64,000 bases of DNA from Flavobacteriales bacterium UBA6772 (lineage in GTDB: Bacteria > Bacteroidota > Bacteroidia > Flavobacteriales > Flavobacteriaceae), in NCBI GenBank assembly GCA_905181765.1, contig CAJIYW010000006.1:62001-126000 (forward strand). The letters run 5' to 3'. A model generated the notes under the pieces. It did not search any database. It saw nothing but the letters and a program-made list of their open reading frames with translations, and was not told the origin of the DNA. The translations under genes were made by a program, and so were the position numbers. Shown in pieces: positions 10,501 through 21,381 of this stretch. Position 1 is the first letter of the stretch, and the number at the start of each line of letters is the position of its first letter.

Positions 10501-11090
10501 GTGTTTTCAAAAAATAACATTTTAACATTTTTAATCTTATTATTCTCTTTGCATCTTTATTGTCAAAAAGATTCTACGAGTGTAAAAGAAAGAGAATCAA
10601 AAGAGAACTTATTTATACAAGAAGGTCTTTACAAACCTCTAGCCCCTGCTAAAGCGCATTTTATTCGGCAATTTTACCCGGTATGGGCCAAGTATATAAC
10701 AAAAAATACTGGAAAGTCCCTTTCGTTTGGGCAGCCTTAGCGACACCAACTTATTTTTACTTAAACAATAATAGCCAATACAAACGATTTAGAACTGCTT
10801 ATAAATTAAGGAAAACAGGATTACAAGACGAATTCACAGATGACTTAGGTAATGTATCTGTTTCTTTAGAAACTTTAGAAAAGGCACAAGAACAATTAAT
10901 GGAAAATAGAGACTTATCTTTAATGTGGGGAGTAATATTATATGTTTTACAAATTATAGAAGCAAGTGTAAATGCACATTTATTGCAGTTTAATACAGAT
11001 GATAATTTGTCTTTTAGACCTACCTTTGTTAACAACCCGATATTATTTAACGCCCCAAAAGTTGGCTTTACCTTAAAATATACTTTTTAA
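10501..11090 (+). CDS. DUF5683 membrane protein (one frameshift)
   Basis: A protein of about 196 residues with an N-terminal signal or anchor (FLILLFSLHLYC) and the DUF5683 core. The frame breaks near 10655, where AAAGCGCATT should read AAAGCGGCATT; inserting one G gives PAKAAFYSAILPGMGQVYNK, the family signature. The second part has two hydrophobic helices (VPFVWAALATPTYFYL and MWGVILYVLQIIEASVNAHL). The start is GTG immediately after the parB stop. Function is unknown; position between parB and dapB is a common arrangement in Flavobacteriia. Confidence 0.82.
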
Positions 11091-11091
11091 A

Positions 11092-11793
11092 ATGAAAATC
11101 GCATTATTAGGTTACGGAAGAATGGGAAAAGAAATTGAAAAAATTGCAGTTTCTAGAGGACATGAAATCGTTATAAAAAAAGATATTAATGATACTATTG
11201 ATATTCATTTAGCAGACGTTGCAATCGATTTTAGTATACCAACCTCAGCATTTGATAATATTTCTAACTGCATTAAAAATAAAGTTCCCGTAATTTCTGG
11301 AACCACTGGTTGGTTGGATAAACACCAGGAAGCTATTGAACTTTGTGAAAAAGAAAAAGGAGCTTTTATTTACGCTTCTAACTTTAGTTTGGGTGTAAAT
11401 ATATTTTTCGAATTGAATAAACAATTGGCTAAGATGATGAACTCTTTAGAAAATTATAACATTTCTATAGAAGAAATTCATCATATGAAAAAATTAGATG
11501 CTCCAAGCGGCACAGCAATAACCCTAGCTGAAGGAATTATAGAAAATTCTTCAAAAGAAAACTGGGAACTTGATGAAAATTCTTCCAAAGAAAATATACC
11601 AATTGTTGCAAAAAGAATTCCTGAAGTACCCGGAACCCACACTGTTTGGTATGACTCTAAAGTAGATACTATAGAAATTAAACATACAGCGCATAGTAGA
11701 AAAGGATTCGCATTGGGTGCCGTTGTTGCTGCAGAATGGATTATTGGTAAAACGGGCGTATTTAGCATGAAAGATGTGTTAAATATCCGTTAA
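11092..11793 (+). CDS. dapB: 4-hydroxy-tetrahydrodipicolinate reductase DapB
   Basis: Reduces 4-hydroxy-tetrahydrodipicolinate in the diaminopimelate/lysine pathway, supplying peptidoglycan and lysine. It has 233 residues with the NAD(P)-binding Rossmann motif LLGYGRMGKEI at the N-terminus, GTTGW in the middle, SNFSLGVNIFFELNK, and the substrate-binding and catalytic block EIHHMKKLDAPSGTAITLAE, with the His-His and Lys expected in the family. The ATG lies one base after the stop of the DUF5683 gene, so they are probably cotranscribed with parAB. Intact. Confidence 0.95.
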   Translation: MKIALLGYGRMGKEIEKIAVSRGHEIVIKKDINDTIDIHLADVAIDFSIPTSAFDNISNCIKNKVPVISGTTGWLDKHQEAIELCEKEKGAFIYASNFSLGVNIFFELNKQLAKMMNSLENYNISIEEIHHMKKLDAPSGTAITLAEGIIENSSKENWELDENSSKENIPIVAKRIPEVPGTHTVWYDSKVDTIEIKHTAHSRKGFALGAVVAAEWIIGKTGVFSMKDVLNIR

Positions 11794-11876
11794 AAAGTGT
11801 AACTTTTTCTTTATTTTGCGCCTTATCTAAAACTAAATATAATTCTTGTTATACAAGATTTTAAAATATAATAATT

Positions 11877-13580
11877 ATGAATTTTACTGAATGGTTTCTC
11901 TTTTTTCTTGTAATTCAGGTGCTACATTTTTTAGGGACTTGGAAATTGTATGTAAAAGCTGGCAGAAAAGCTTGGGAAGCAGCCATTCCTATTTATAATG
12001 GAATTGTTTTAATGCAAATAATTAATAGGCCAAAATGGTGGATTCTCTTACTATTTATTCCGGTTATAAATTTGTTAATGTTTCCGATAATTTGGATTGA
12101 AACCTTAAGAACATTTGGCTTTCATAAAAAGTTAGATTCCCTTTTAGCAATTGTAACCCTAGGATTATATGTTTTCTACATTAATTATGCGACAGACAAC
12201 AAACTACAATGCAGGCAGAAGTTTAAAGCCGCGTTCTGAATTTGGTGAATGGGTAAGCTCTATAACCTTTGCAATCATTGCAGCCACTTTAGTACACACG
12301 TATTTTATGCAGCCTTTTACCATACCAACCTCTTCTTTAGAGAAGTCTTTGTTAGTAGGAGATTACTTATTTGTTAGCAAATTTCATTATGGTGCCAGAG
12401 TGCCATCTACCGCAGTTGCATTGCCTATGGTGCATGATTCTATACCTTTTACAAAATCTGCATCCTATTTAAAAAAACCACAATTGCCGTATACAAGATT
12501 GCCAGGTTTACAAAACATAAAAAATAACGATATTGTTTGTTTCAATTGGCCAGCAGATACCTTGGCAACCATGTGGGGAGATACTTCTGGGAAATTCACT
12601 TATAAACCCGTAGATAAGAAAACCAACTATGTAAAACGTAGTGTTGGTATTGCAGGAGATTCTTTAGAGTTAAGAAACGGATATGTATATATTAACGGAA
12701 AGAAAAACGAATTACCCGACAGAGCTAAAATTCAGTTTTATTACACCTATGAAGCAAAGACAGACCATCGATGCAAATACTATTCCCTAAATTTTTAATT
12801 AAAAAAGAAAGAACAGGCGTTTATAACATATTATCTGAATATTGGAACAATGCTAAAGTACAAGAAGCTATAAAGAAGAACGGAAATTTATCTAAAATGT
12901 CATCAGACTCTCTGTATACCGAAGTTGCTGGTGGTATAAACCCTGATTTTGCAAGACGCTTAAAAATGACATCTGTTGCAAATAAAATAAATATTAACCT
13001 AACAGAAGATGAGGCTATCCGTTTAAGAAAACTGCCGCAAACAGTTGCGGTTACCAAATTAAACTTTGATGCAGATAATGCAATTTTCCCGCATATAGCT
13101 AGTAATAAATGGAGTCAAGATAACTTTGGCCCTATTTATATTCCGAAAGCAGGCGCAACTGTAAAAATAGATGCAGCCTCTTTACCTTATTACAAACAGA
13201 TTATAAAAAATTATGAAAATAATGATTTAGCGGTTGTTGGTGATGCGATTTTTATCAATGGAAAAAAAGCAGACTCTTACACCTTTAAGCAAGATTATTA
13301 TTGGTTAATGGGAGATAACAGACACAACTCTTTAGATGCGCGTTATTGGGGATATGTTCCTTTTGACCATGTTTTAGGAAAACCTGTTATGATTTGGTGG
13401 AGTTGGGATGCAAATGCCGCATCTTTTGGCGAAAAGATAAAATCTATTCGTTGGGATAGAATGTTTACAACTGTTCACGGAGAAGGTACGCCTGTTTCAT
13501 ACAGGTATTTAGTTCTTGTCTTAATTGCTTTGTACTTCGGATATAGCTTTTATAAAGGAAAAAAGAAAAAAGTTAAATAA
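11877..13580 (+). CDS. lepB: Signal peptidase I with DUF5684-like N-terminal membrane domain (two frameshifts)
   Basis: The membrane endopeptidase that removes signal peptides. As one chain of about 567 residues it starts with a multi-helix membrane domain (MNFTEWFLFFLVIQVLHFLG, AGRKAWEAAIPIYN) usual in flavobacterial LepB. The periplasmic catalytic region follows: FTIPTSSLEKSLLVGDYLFV with the nucleophile serine, NYVKRSVGIAGDSLELRNG with the base lysine, and MGDNRHNSLDARYWGYVP near the end, then a C-terminal helix and a KGKKKKVK tail. The frame breaks near 12200 (an extra A; removal gives DNNYNAGRSLKPRSEF) and again at about 12755-12775 (a missing base). They compensate. Annotators reading single frames would report three fragments. 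Confidence 0.9.
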
Positions 13581-13640
13581 AACTAGAAACGAAAAAAGTA
13601 TGAATTTTTTTCGCAGTTAATTGAATATTGAATTGATACA

Positions 13641-14249
13641 ATGGCATTATTTATACCTACTTACTTCGCTCCTATTTCTCAATATTCAGAAATAATAAAT
13701 ACAGATGAAGTAATCTTTGAGGTGCATGATAATTTTCAAAAACAAAGCTTTAGAAACAGATGTTATATTTTTAACACCAACGGAAAGCAATTATTAAATA
13801 TTCCCGTTAAACACCCTAATAGCTCCTCTAGAAAGCAGACAAAAGACACGCTTATAGAAAATGCAACACATTGGCAAGAGCAGCATTTTAAGTCGTTAAA
13901 GACGGCATATCGAAACTCTCCTTTTTTCGAATTCTATGTAGATGATATTGCTAATATATTCGAAAAAAAATACACCTACTTGCAGGATATAAATATTGAT
14001 ACCTTTTTATTTGTATCTGAAGCCCTACAAATAAATTCGAACTTTAAAAAAACTAGTTCTTATACTGAAGTTTTAGAGAGTAATGATTTCAGAAATTTAG
14101 CAGCTATTAAAACGCAACCAAAAAATTTAGTCAAACCATACATTCAAATGTTTGACGATAAACACGGTTTTCTTCCAAATCTATCCATTTTAGATCTTTT
14201 ATTTATGGAAGGTCCTAACGCTATAAGCTTCTTGGAAAAAAATGTTTAG
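13641..14249 (+). CDS. WbqC family protein
   Basis: A 202-residue member of the WbqC-like family (PF08889), often linked to O-antigen or amino-sugar pathways but of unproven chemistry. The opening IPTYFAPISQYSEIIN fits the family, followed by NRCYIFNTNGKQLLNIPVKH and HWQEQHFKSLKTAYRNSPFF, which contain the conserved polar residues. It overlaps the next gene by eight bases, implying translational coupling. The order lepB-WbqC-DUF6122 recurs in Flavobacteriaceae (recollection). Confidence 0.85.
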   Translation: MALFIPTYFAPISQYSEIINTDEVIFEVHDNFQKQSFRNRCYIFNTNGKQLLNIPVKHPNSSSRKQTKDTLIENATHWQEQHFKSLKTAYRNSPFFEFYVDDIANIFEKKYTYLQDINIDTFLFVSEALQINSNFKKTSSYTEVLESNDFRNLAAIKTQPKNLVKPYIQMFDDKHGFLPNLSILDLLFMEGPNAISFLEKNV

Positions 14250-14553
14250 TAGTGCCTTAATAATTCATTACGGCTTGCACTTTATTGCGCCTGCTCTAAT
14301 AGCTTATTTATTTTTTAGAAGCAATTGGAAAGTTGTTTATGTAATTTTCTTATTATCTATGTTCGTAGATTTAGACCATCTTTTAGCAACTCCTATCTTT
14401 GACAAGAACCGCTGCAGTATTAACTTTCACCCTTTACATTCTTATATAGCAATGGGGATATATCTCATTGGTTTACTTTTTAAAAAGACCAGGATCCTCT
14501 GTTTTGCATTATTATTTCACATGCTTACAGATGCTATAGATTGTTATTTATAA
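14242..14553 (+). CDS. DUF6122 small membrane protein
   Basis: A 103-residue protein with three or four membrane segments (HFIAPALIAYLFF, VVYVIFLLSMFVDLDHLLA, YIAMGIYLIGLLF, ILCFALLFHMLTDAIDCYL). The Asp/His set (VDLDHLLA, HPLHS, HMLTDAIDC) resembles the metal-dependent membrane hydrolase YdjM/LexA-regulated group, so an enzyme of that fold is possible; this is inference. It ends six bases into the convergent flippase gene. Confidence 0.75.
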   Translation: MFSSALIIHYGLHFIAPALIAYLFFRSNWKVVYVIFLLSMFVDLDHLLATPIFDKNRCSINFHPLHSYIAMGIYLIGLLFKKTRILCFALLFHMLTDAIDCYL

Positions 14554-16040
14554 TTTAATATACTTTCTAAGTAAAGTATTTATTTGTTCAGAAATTGATA
14601 ATTTAAAGATTAAAAATAAATAGCAAATAATAATCAAAAGACTTTTAAAAATGATATTAAGTATTGGTGAAATATCTCTATCAAAAACTTCTACTGCAGG
14701 AATTGAGAAATTCCAGAAGTAAAAAGAAACCATTAATATTAAAATTATAAAAAACAATTTCCAGGATTTATCTGTAAAAGGACTCATTGAAAATTTACTT
14801 TTCACGAAATACAGCTTAACCGAATTAAAAATTAAAATTATAATTAAAGTAGCCAATGCCAAACCATTTGTACCCATTTCCAACTCATAATAAAAGAGTC
14901 TATTTAAAAAATAAACAGCTATCGCAGAACCAACACCAATAGGTAAAGTAATTCTGTAAAACTTAGAATTGGTTATAATTGCGCCATTATTTCCTAGAAA
15001 CATTGTGTACAACTTGGCTAGTGAAATCATTAAAACCACTAGTTCACCGCCTGCATAGCCCTTTTCTGGCATTAATTTAAACAATTCGTGTACTCCACAA
15101 TTTACAAGTAAAAAGAATAAGCCTCCCACTAAAAATAAATTAATAGAGCTCTTTTTATACAAACTTTCCACTTCTACCATGTTCGCATCATTAAGAGATT
15201 TAGAGGTTAGAGGTTGTAAGGATCTGGTCATTGCTCTACTGGAGCCTCAATAAAAGAACCAATAAAAACAGCCACTGTATAAAAGGCTACCTGTTCTATA
15301 GTATCTTTCCCAGGAATCATATTTTTATCTATATCTAATAAAATTGCCCCTGCAGCTTCCTGCTAAAATTATATATCCAGAATATTTAATAATTTCTAGA
15401 ATAATTATCTGGAAACTTAAAATGGAACTTAGGGATGTAAATCTTAAATGCATAAAACATCATTACAAACGTTCTAAGAATATAAGCTCCTGTTAAATAA
15501 TAGATAAATTCAATTTTGATTATCAATCCACAGAATACAGATATTAATAAAATCATTACTACAACTCTATTCCAAAGTTCTTTTAAAACATTACCAAAAA
15601 CGTGTTTAGCTGTACTTTAGTCCAAGAGTAGAAAAACTCAAAATAAGCACAAGCATACAGCAATTAAATAAATAGAAAATGTATAATCTTTCTATCATTT
15701 TATTCTCTTTTACAACCGCACTCATAATCCATTCATGAAAATAGTCCCAAAAAAAACCAATAGGTAATGCAATGAATAAAGGAAGAAAATTGCGATGATA
15801 AAAACTGATCTTTTTGCTCTTTTGTTTCATAGGACGAAAAAAACTTTACAATTGTATATTGAGCTCCAAAAGCGTTAAATGGCATTATAAATTAGAAGCA
15901 GATAGCAAATAGACCACCTAAACCATAAAATTTTCTCCAGTAAATTCTGGATAGAACCAAATGGTATTTATACCGCCAATTAAAAATGCACCATAAATAA
16001 TAATTGTATTTCTAAAAGATTGCCTTAATACAATTCCCAT
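14548..16040 (-). CDS. Polysaccharide flippase (Wzx/MATE-like), several frameshifts
   Basis: Translocates lipid-linked saccharide across the inner membrane. Pieces in different frames join into one protein of roughly 490 residues. It starts MGIVLRQSFRNTIIIYGAFL at 16040, continues through ELWNRVVVMILLISVFCGL, YYLTGAYILRTFVMMFYAF and LLDIDKNMIPGKDTIEQVAF, and ends in the long intact piece from 15231 to 14548, which has several membrane helices. At least four breaks fall between 15230 and 16000. The start lies one base after the stop of the glycosyltransferase gene, so it is the last gene of the minus-strand polysaccharide operon. True decay is possible, but every recovered piece looks conserved. 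Confidence 0.72.
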
Positions 16041-16041
16041 A

Positions 16042-17304
16042 CTACGAATTTAAACTTTTTAAAATAAACGCTAATTTTTTTGTCAATTCTTTTCTGTGGT
16101 ATTTTTCAATATTATTAAAATTTACTGTCAATTTATCTTCTTTGTATTTTTGATATAATGCTACGATTTCTAATTTCAATTTTTCTTCCGCATCAAAATT
16201 CACGATCACTCCCGAGTTTGTTTCCTGCAATATTGTAGCTAAATCGCCTTTCTCTGGTCCTATTGCTAAAATAGGCCGTTTTGCTTTTAGATACTCAAAT
16301 AATTTTCCTGTAAGGATACCCTTGTTATTTTTCACATTCGGAATTAACAACAATAGTACTTGCGATGTATTCTGGTATTCTATGGCTTTCTGATGCGAAA
16401 CATAGCCCACAAAATTTGTGTTTTGAATAATTTATTCTCTTCAATTGCTACTTTTACCTCCTCAGAAATATCTCCAATAAAATTGAGTTGTAGGTCTTTT
16501 TTAAAATTTAAATTTTCTTCACAAAGAGCCTTTAAAACTTTAAACAAAAGCTTTGGATTGCTTTGTTTTGGCAATAAACCAATATAAGATATTGAGAATT
16601 TTGTGTCTAAAATTGCATTTTAGCAGCTAAAATTCATCATCAAAACCATTGGTAATTACTTCTACTTTTTTTGCTATTTTTTCAAATTCTTGCTTTAAAG
16701 AATTGCTAACAGTTACAATACAATCTGCATTTTTTAAAACTGATTCTTCTAATTTTCTATTTTTATTTTTAGCAAATGCAAGTTGCTTAAAGTCTTTATT
16801 GTAATATAAATCTGACCATGGATCTCTAAAATCTGCCAACCATTTTACATCATTTTTTTGATGCAATCTTTCTGCAATTAAATGCATACTGTGCGGCGGA
16901 CCCGTAGAAATAATTACGTCTATATCATTGGCATCCAAATACTTTTGAAGATAACTTACAGAAGGTTTTACCCAGAATACTTTAGGGTCTGGAATGAAAA
17001 AATTACCTCGTATAAAAGAAAGAAATCCGCCTTTACTAACATTCGAAATCCCTTTTGTTTGTTGTTTGCTCTTTTTCCAAAATAAAAGAGCTGTCGGTTC
17101 CCAAATAGGTTGTTTTAAAATCTCTATACCTTTAGGGACTTCGTTTAAAAGAGATGTATCTTGTTTTAAATAATTTGCATTTTCAACAGTGTACACTACA
17201 GGCTCTATTCCGAATTCTTGCAGATACTTTACGAACTTTAACCAACGTTGTACGCCAGAACCTCCTGCTGGTGGCCAATAATATGTAATTATTAAAACTT
17301 TCAA
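16042..17304 (-). CDS. Family-4 glycosyltransferase (first copy), frameshifted
   Basis: A GT-B glycosyltransferase of about 420 residues for envelope or capsular polysaccharide. The N-terminal domain is intact: KVLIITYYWPPAGGSGVQRW has the Pro/Gly-rich acceptor loop, then DVIISTGPPHSMHLIAERLH and WLADFRDPWSDLYYN. The donor-binding domain is in two shorter frames: FSISYIGLLPKQSNPKLLFK, then NKGILTGKLFEYLKAKRPIL, which holds the KLFEYL glutamate region. The start looks like TTG at 17304 because an in-frame TAA lies just upstream. Breaks fall near 16620 and 16400. Confidence 0.8.
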
Positions 17305-18473
17305 TTTGCATATTATTATACAAATTAATTAATTTTTTAGAGGTTTGTTCCCAAGAAAACTCATTTTGTAACGAATTTTCTACCACTTTCTCCTAACTCT
17401 ATTCTTAAAGGTTTGCTCTTATACAAAGCTAATACTTTATTCGAAAAGTCCTTAGAATCTCTTTCTTTATGAACCAAACCACAAGCTACTTTTTCTACTA
17501 GTTTTTTCTGAGCAATTGCATCGCTTACTAATAATGGTTTTGCCAAACTCATATATTGAAAAATCTTGTTTGCATAGGCTTCGATCATGTTGCAAGTTTC
17601 TATGCAAGGGAGAAATACAAATATCACTCGCTAATATATAAGATTGAAAAACTTTGGATCTTTGCCAACCTTCAAAATCCACATATGCTTCTAACTGTAA
17701 ATCCTTTACTAGCTTTTTAATATATCAGTAGAATTTTTACCTACAATTACTAATTTAATTTATGAATTTCTTTTTTACTTTTTAGAGCTTTAATAGCTGT
17801 TTCTAAACCTCTTCTTAAATCCGTGTCTCCTAATATAAAGAATACAAAATTGTTTGAATATTTTACTATATTTCTATCTAACTATAATGTCTTCATAAAA
17901 AGTCTTCTTACGGTATTTGGTACTAATACTAATTTCTTTTCAGTGGTAATCGGACTCTCTTAAATCTCTTTTAGATTCATGGTGAACTACAATCACTTTA
18001 TTTGCTTTCTTTATAAATTTCTCTTCTTTTGCTTCCATTTTTTTGGTGAGATTAAGATATTTCCAGGAAATTTAATAAATGTGGGTAAACTTCATTATCT
18101 CTGGTCTATTTTCATGTAAATCTAAAACTACATGGAAATTAAATTTCTTATTTGCTTTAAAACAGCTCTGACAATTCTTATATCATGAATATGTAAAGCT
18201 CTATATTCATTTCTTTTATAAATTTACAATTTTCTTTTGCATTATAACTGAATACAATGGTATTGTATATGCTAATGCAGAAAGTTTATACTCGAAAGTA
18301 TTAGAGCTATATCTCTTTACTTGAATTCCGTTTATAGTATCAGAAGCTTTTTCATCAGCATATTTTAAACAAAAAAGAAAAACTTCATGACCTGCTTTTA
18401 TTAATGAAACTGCTTCATTTTCTACTCTTGGATCTGGAGGAAACGGAGCGTCTAATATCATTCCTATTTTCAT
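17305..18473 (-). CDS. Family-4 glycosyltransferase (second copy), heavily frameshifted
   Basis: A second GT-B enzyme of about 390 residues. The N-terminus is intact (MKIGMILDAPFPPDPRVENE, then AGHEVFLFCLKYADEKASD). The middle is in pieces that still read sensibly: ALHIHDIRIVRAV, KVIVVHHESKRDLRESD, GDTDLRRGLETAIKALKSKK. The donor domain reads ASDICISPLHRNLQHD and then YANKIFQYMSLAKPLLVSDA with the expected motif. At least five indels occur in about 800 bases. The C-terminal end is unresolved near 17310 (text around ENSLQNEFSWEQTSKKLINL). The start ATG at 18473 overlaps the YfhO stop by four bases (ATGA), implying coupling. Confidence 0.72.
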
Positions 18474-20890
18474 GATGCGACCTTCTTCTTATCATAAAAA
18501 AACCAACCTACAGAAATAAGTAAGAGTAATGCATATGAAATTAAAGAAACTGTTTTTCCTTGTTGAATTACTTTTGGCTCAAATTTAAATTCAATTTTAT
18601 GATTTCCTGCAGGAATTTTCATTCCTCTTAAAACATAATTTACACGATAATGTGGAACGAGTTCTCCGTCTATATATGCATTCCAACCTTCTTTATAAAA
18701 AATTTCTGAAAACACTGCAAATTGCTCTGTTTAGCTTATTAGACTTATAGTTAATGAAGTTACCTTATAATCTGTAAGAGCTATCGTTGCGATGGTATCT
18801 TGCTGCATCGGAAACTGTATGTCCATTTTCTTATAGATCGTTTTCTAAAATAACTGCCTCCTCTTTTGTACTTAAAGAATCTAAAGCTTGAATTTCTTCA
18901 TTTGCATTTTTTACAGGAATTAAGTTGTCTACAAACCAAACATTTCCATTAGCCTCTGTATTTTGTTGTGCTTTCGGTTTTCCTTCATCATCTGAAATAA
19001 TAAAATACTTTGTGTTTAACATGTTAAAAACCTGTATGTTATTTTTAGCTATCTGAAAATCAAATAATTCTTGATAACGCCCTAATTTAGCAGCATGGTA
19101 GCCTCCAATAGAGTTATGATAATAAGAAGTACTTCCATCATTCATAAGATCTACTGCAAAATTTGCAACCCTGTAATGGCTTTTATCTTGTAAGATAATT
19201 TTATCTGCGTCTGACTTTGTAAAAGGTTTTTTAATTTTTCTTGCCGTTTTAAAATCATCTGCATTCACATACTTTTTATTTACTGAAATTAAATCAAATA
19301 AAATTAAAAGTGTGAGTCCTACAATTACAATTACTGGTTTTAACTTACCTTTTAAAAAAAACCACAAAGCTGTTCCAGAAATAAGAACTAAAACTAAAGA
19401 TCTAATTGTATCTGAAAGTAACATTGCTTTTCTATCTGCAATTACTGCATCTAAAAAGCCGGGATTTCACTGTATTGCTGTGCATCTCTTAATCCTTCAA
19501 ACGTACCAAACATATGGGCAAGTGCGAAGCCTACAATAATTAAGGCTCCGAATGCAAGCACTGCTTTCTTTAATCCTTGGTATTTCTCTTCTTTACTCAT
19601 TTCTGTAGAGAAAAAAGCCTTCAAACCTAAAACACCTAAAATTGGAACACACAACTCGGCAATAACTTGAATAGACGAGACCGCTCTAAACTTATTATAC
19701 AAGGGAACATAATCTATAAAAAAGTTGGTAACAACTTCAAAATTTCTTCCCCAACTTAAAACAATTGAGAAAACAGTTGCAGCTACCAACCATTGTTTTA
19801 ACCTTCCTTTCACTAAGAATATTCCCAAGAAAAACAATAAGAAAATTACTGCACCAATATAGGCTGGTGCTTCTACAATTGGTTGATCTCCCCAATAAGT
19901 TAAAACTTGTTCAGAATAATCTACTGCAGCTTTTTTTCCAGCTTTTTCTTCTATAAACTGATAAAAATTAGAATCTTCGCCTAATTTCTCAATAGTTCCT
20001 CCACCCATAAAGCGTGGAATAAACAAGTTAAATGTTTCTAATTTCGCATAACTATATTGTGTAATATATGTTTTATCTAAGCCATTTGTAATCTCTTTAT
20101 TAGAACCATCTAAATTTATGGTTAATTCAGACCTCCCTCTTGTGCTATGATCTGCATATTCTTTCAAAGCCATTAAACGTGGAGCATTTGCACCCACCCC
20201 TAAGGCAACTGCTGCAATAATTATTGCCACTTGTTTTATAAAAAGAGGTACAACTTTCTCTCTTATAGCATTCACAAATTCTACAATTCCTAAAATCAAT
20301 AAACAAAAACCAAGATAATAGGTCATTTGAATATGATTTGTATAAACTTCTAAGGCCATTGCCAAACCTGTAACGATAAAACCAAGGATAAACTTACGTT
20401 GAAAAATCCATAAAAAACCAGCTAACACCAAAGGCATATAAGCAATTGCATGCGCTTTTGCGTTATGTCCTGCACCAAAAATAATAATTAAATATGTAGA
20501 AAAACCAAAGGCTAAAGAGCCTAAAATAGCCAATCTCCAGTTTACTTTTAAAGCCATCATTAAAACAAAGAAGCTTAAAAAATACAAGAAAGTGTAATCT
20601 GCTGGCCTTGGTAAAAAACGCAATAACCTGTCTAAACTTCTAACAAAGTCATTCGGATAGTAAGCACTTACTTGATATGCTGGCATTCCACTAAAAGAAG
20701 CCTCTGTCCAATAAGGTTCTTTATTTTCTTCTGATCTAAAATCATTAATATCTTTAACCATTCCTCTAAACTGAGTAATGTCTGACTGATTTAATTTATG
20801 ACCTTTTAAAATAGGATGAAAATAAATGATGGAAGCCAATGAAAATAAAAGAATAGCAACTACGAAAGGAAATATTTTATTATGTTTCAC
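18470..20890 (-). CDS. YfhO family multi-pass membrane protein (frameshifts)
   Basis: A large membrane protein of about 806 residues, YfhO family (GT-C-like fold), implicated in cell-envelope glycosylation. The intact N-terminal 479 residues hold about ten membrane helices and the loop GMPAYQVSAYYPNDFVRSLD. Reading continues after a break near 19440 with MLLSDTIRSLVLVLISGTAL and the extracellular domain (KYFIISDDEGKPKAQ). A further break or breaks between 18720 and 18830 lead to the C-terminal FSEIFYKEGWNAYIDGELVP and a last helix ending in VGWFFYDKKK. It lies between DUF4834 and the glycosyltransferases, so polysaccharide work is likely; the exact donor is unknown. Confidence 0.87.
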
Positions 20891-20934
20891 TTTGATATAT
20901 TATTTATTAATTGATAATTCTCTACAATAAAAAA

Positions 20935-21198
20935 TTAATCTATTTCTTCAAAATCTACATAGTCGCCAACAGATTTTTTACTTTCTTGCTCGCCTGCTGG
21001 TTTTTTATCAATAATTGTTTCACCCTCCTTTACAGAAGAGCCCTGTTGTTGTCCTTGTTGTCCTCTAAACTGTTGTTCTGCTTTTTTCTTAATAGTTTCT
21101 GTAGCCTTTTTTATTAAAAAAGGTGCAAACAGTCTCGCTAAAAATTTAAAAGCATAACCAAAGAAAATAATAAAAAAGATAGTTTTTAATAAGCCCAT
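20935..21198 (-). CDS. DUF4834 small membrane protein
   Basis: An 87-residue protein: one N-terminal hydrophobic segment (LLKTIFFIIFFGYAFKFLAR), an amphipathic Lys-rich stretch (KKATETIKKKAEQQF), a Gln/Gly-rich linker and the acidic end GDYVDFEEID. This layout is the DUF4834 family of Bacteroidota, function unknown. It is the first gene of the minus-strand operon through YfhO, both glycosyltransferases and the flippase, 44 bases before YfhO. Confidence 0.85.
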   Translation of the reverse strand: MGLLKTIFFIIFFGYAFKFLARLFAPFLIKKATETIKKKAEQQFRGQQGQQQGSSVKEGETIIDKKPAGEQESKKSVGDYVDFEEID

Positions 21199-21223
21199 TT
21201 ATAAAATTAGTTAAATAATAAAT

Positions 21224-21231
21224 CAAAAATA
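21224..21231 (-). promoter_or_regulatory. -7 element for the DUF4834-YfhO-glycosyltransferase operon
   Basis: Minus-strand TATTTTTG (TAnnTTTG), 26 bases upstream of the DUF4834 ATG. The -33 element is not convincing. Confidence 0.5.
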
Positions 21232-21324
21232 ACAATTTGCGTACAATTGAAGCGCTATGAATCTATAAAACTTTCTTAAAGCTAAAAAAGTAAGGTTCAT
21301 CTTTATAAAGTAGGTTTTTTATCC

Positions 21325-21332
21325 TATGTTTG
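21325..21332 (+). promoter_or_regulatory. -7 element for the outer-membrane barrel gene
   Basis: TATGTTTG, an exact TAnnTTTG match, 50 bases before the ATG at 21382. It sits in the 183-base divergent gap shared with the minus-strand operon; apart from the two -7 elements I see nothing else there. Confidence 0.5.
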
Positions 21333-21381
21333 TAAAGCATGTTAAGACTTAAATTGGAAATCCCATACTGTATCTAAGACT

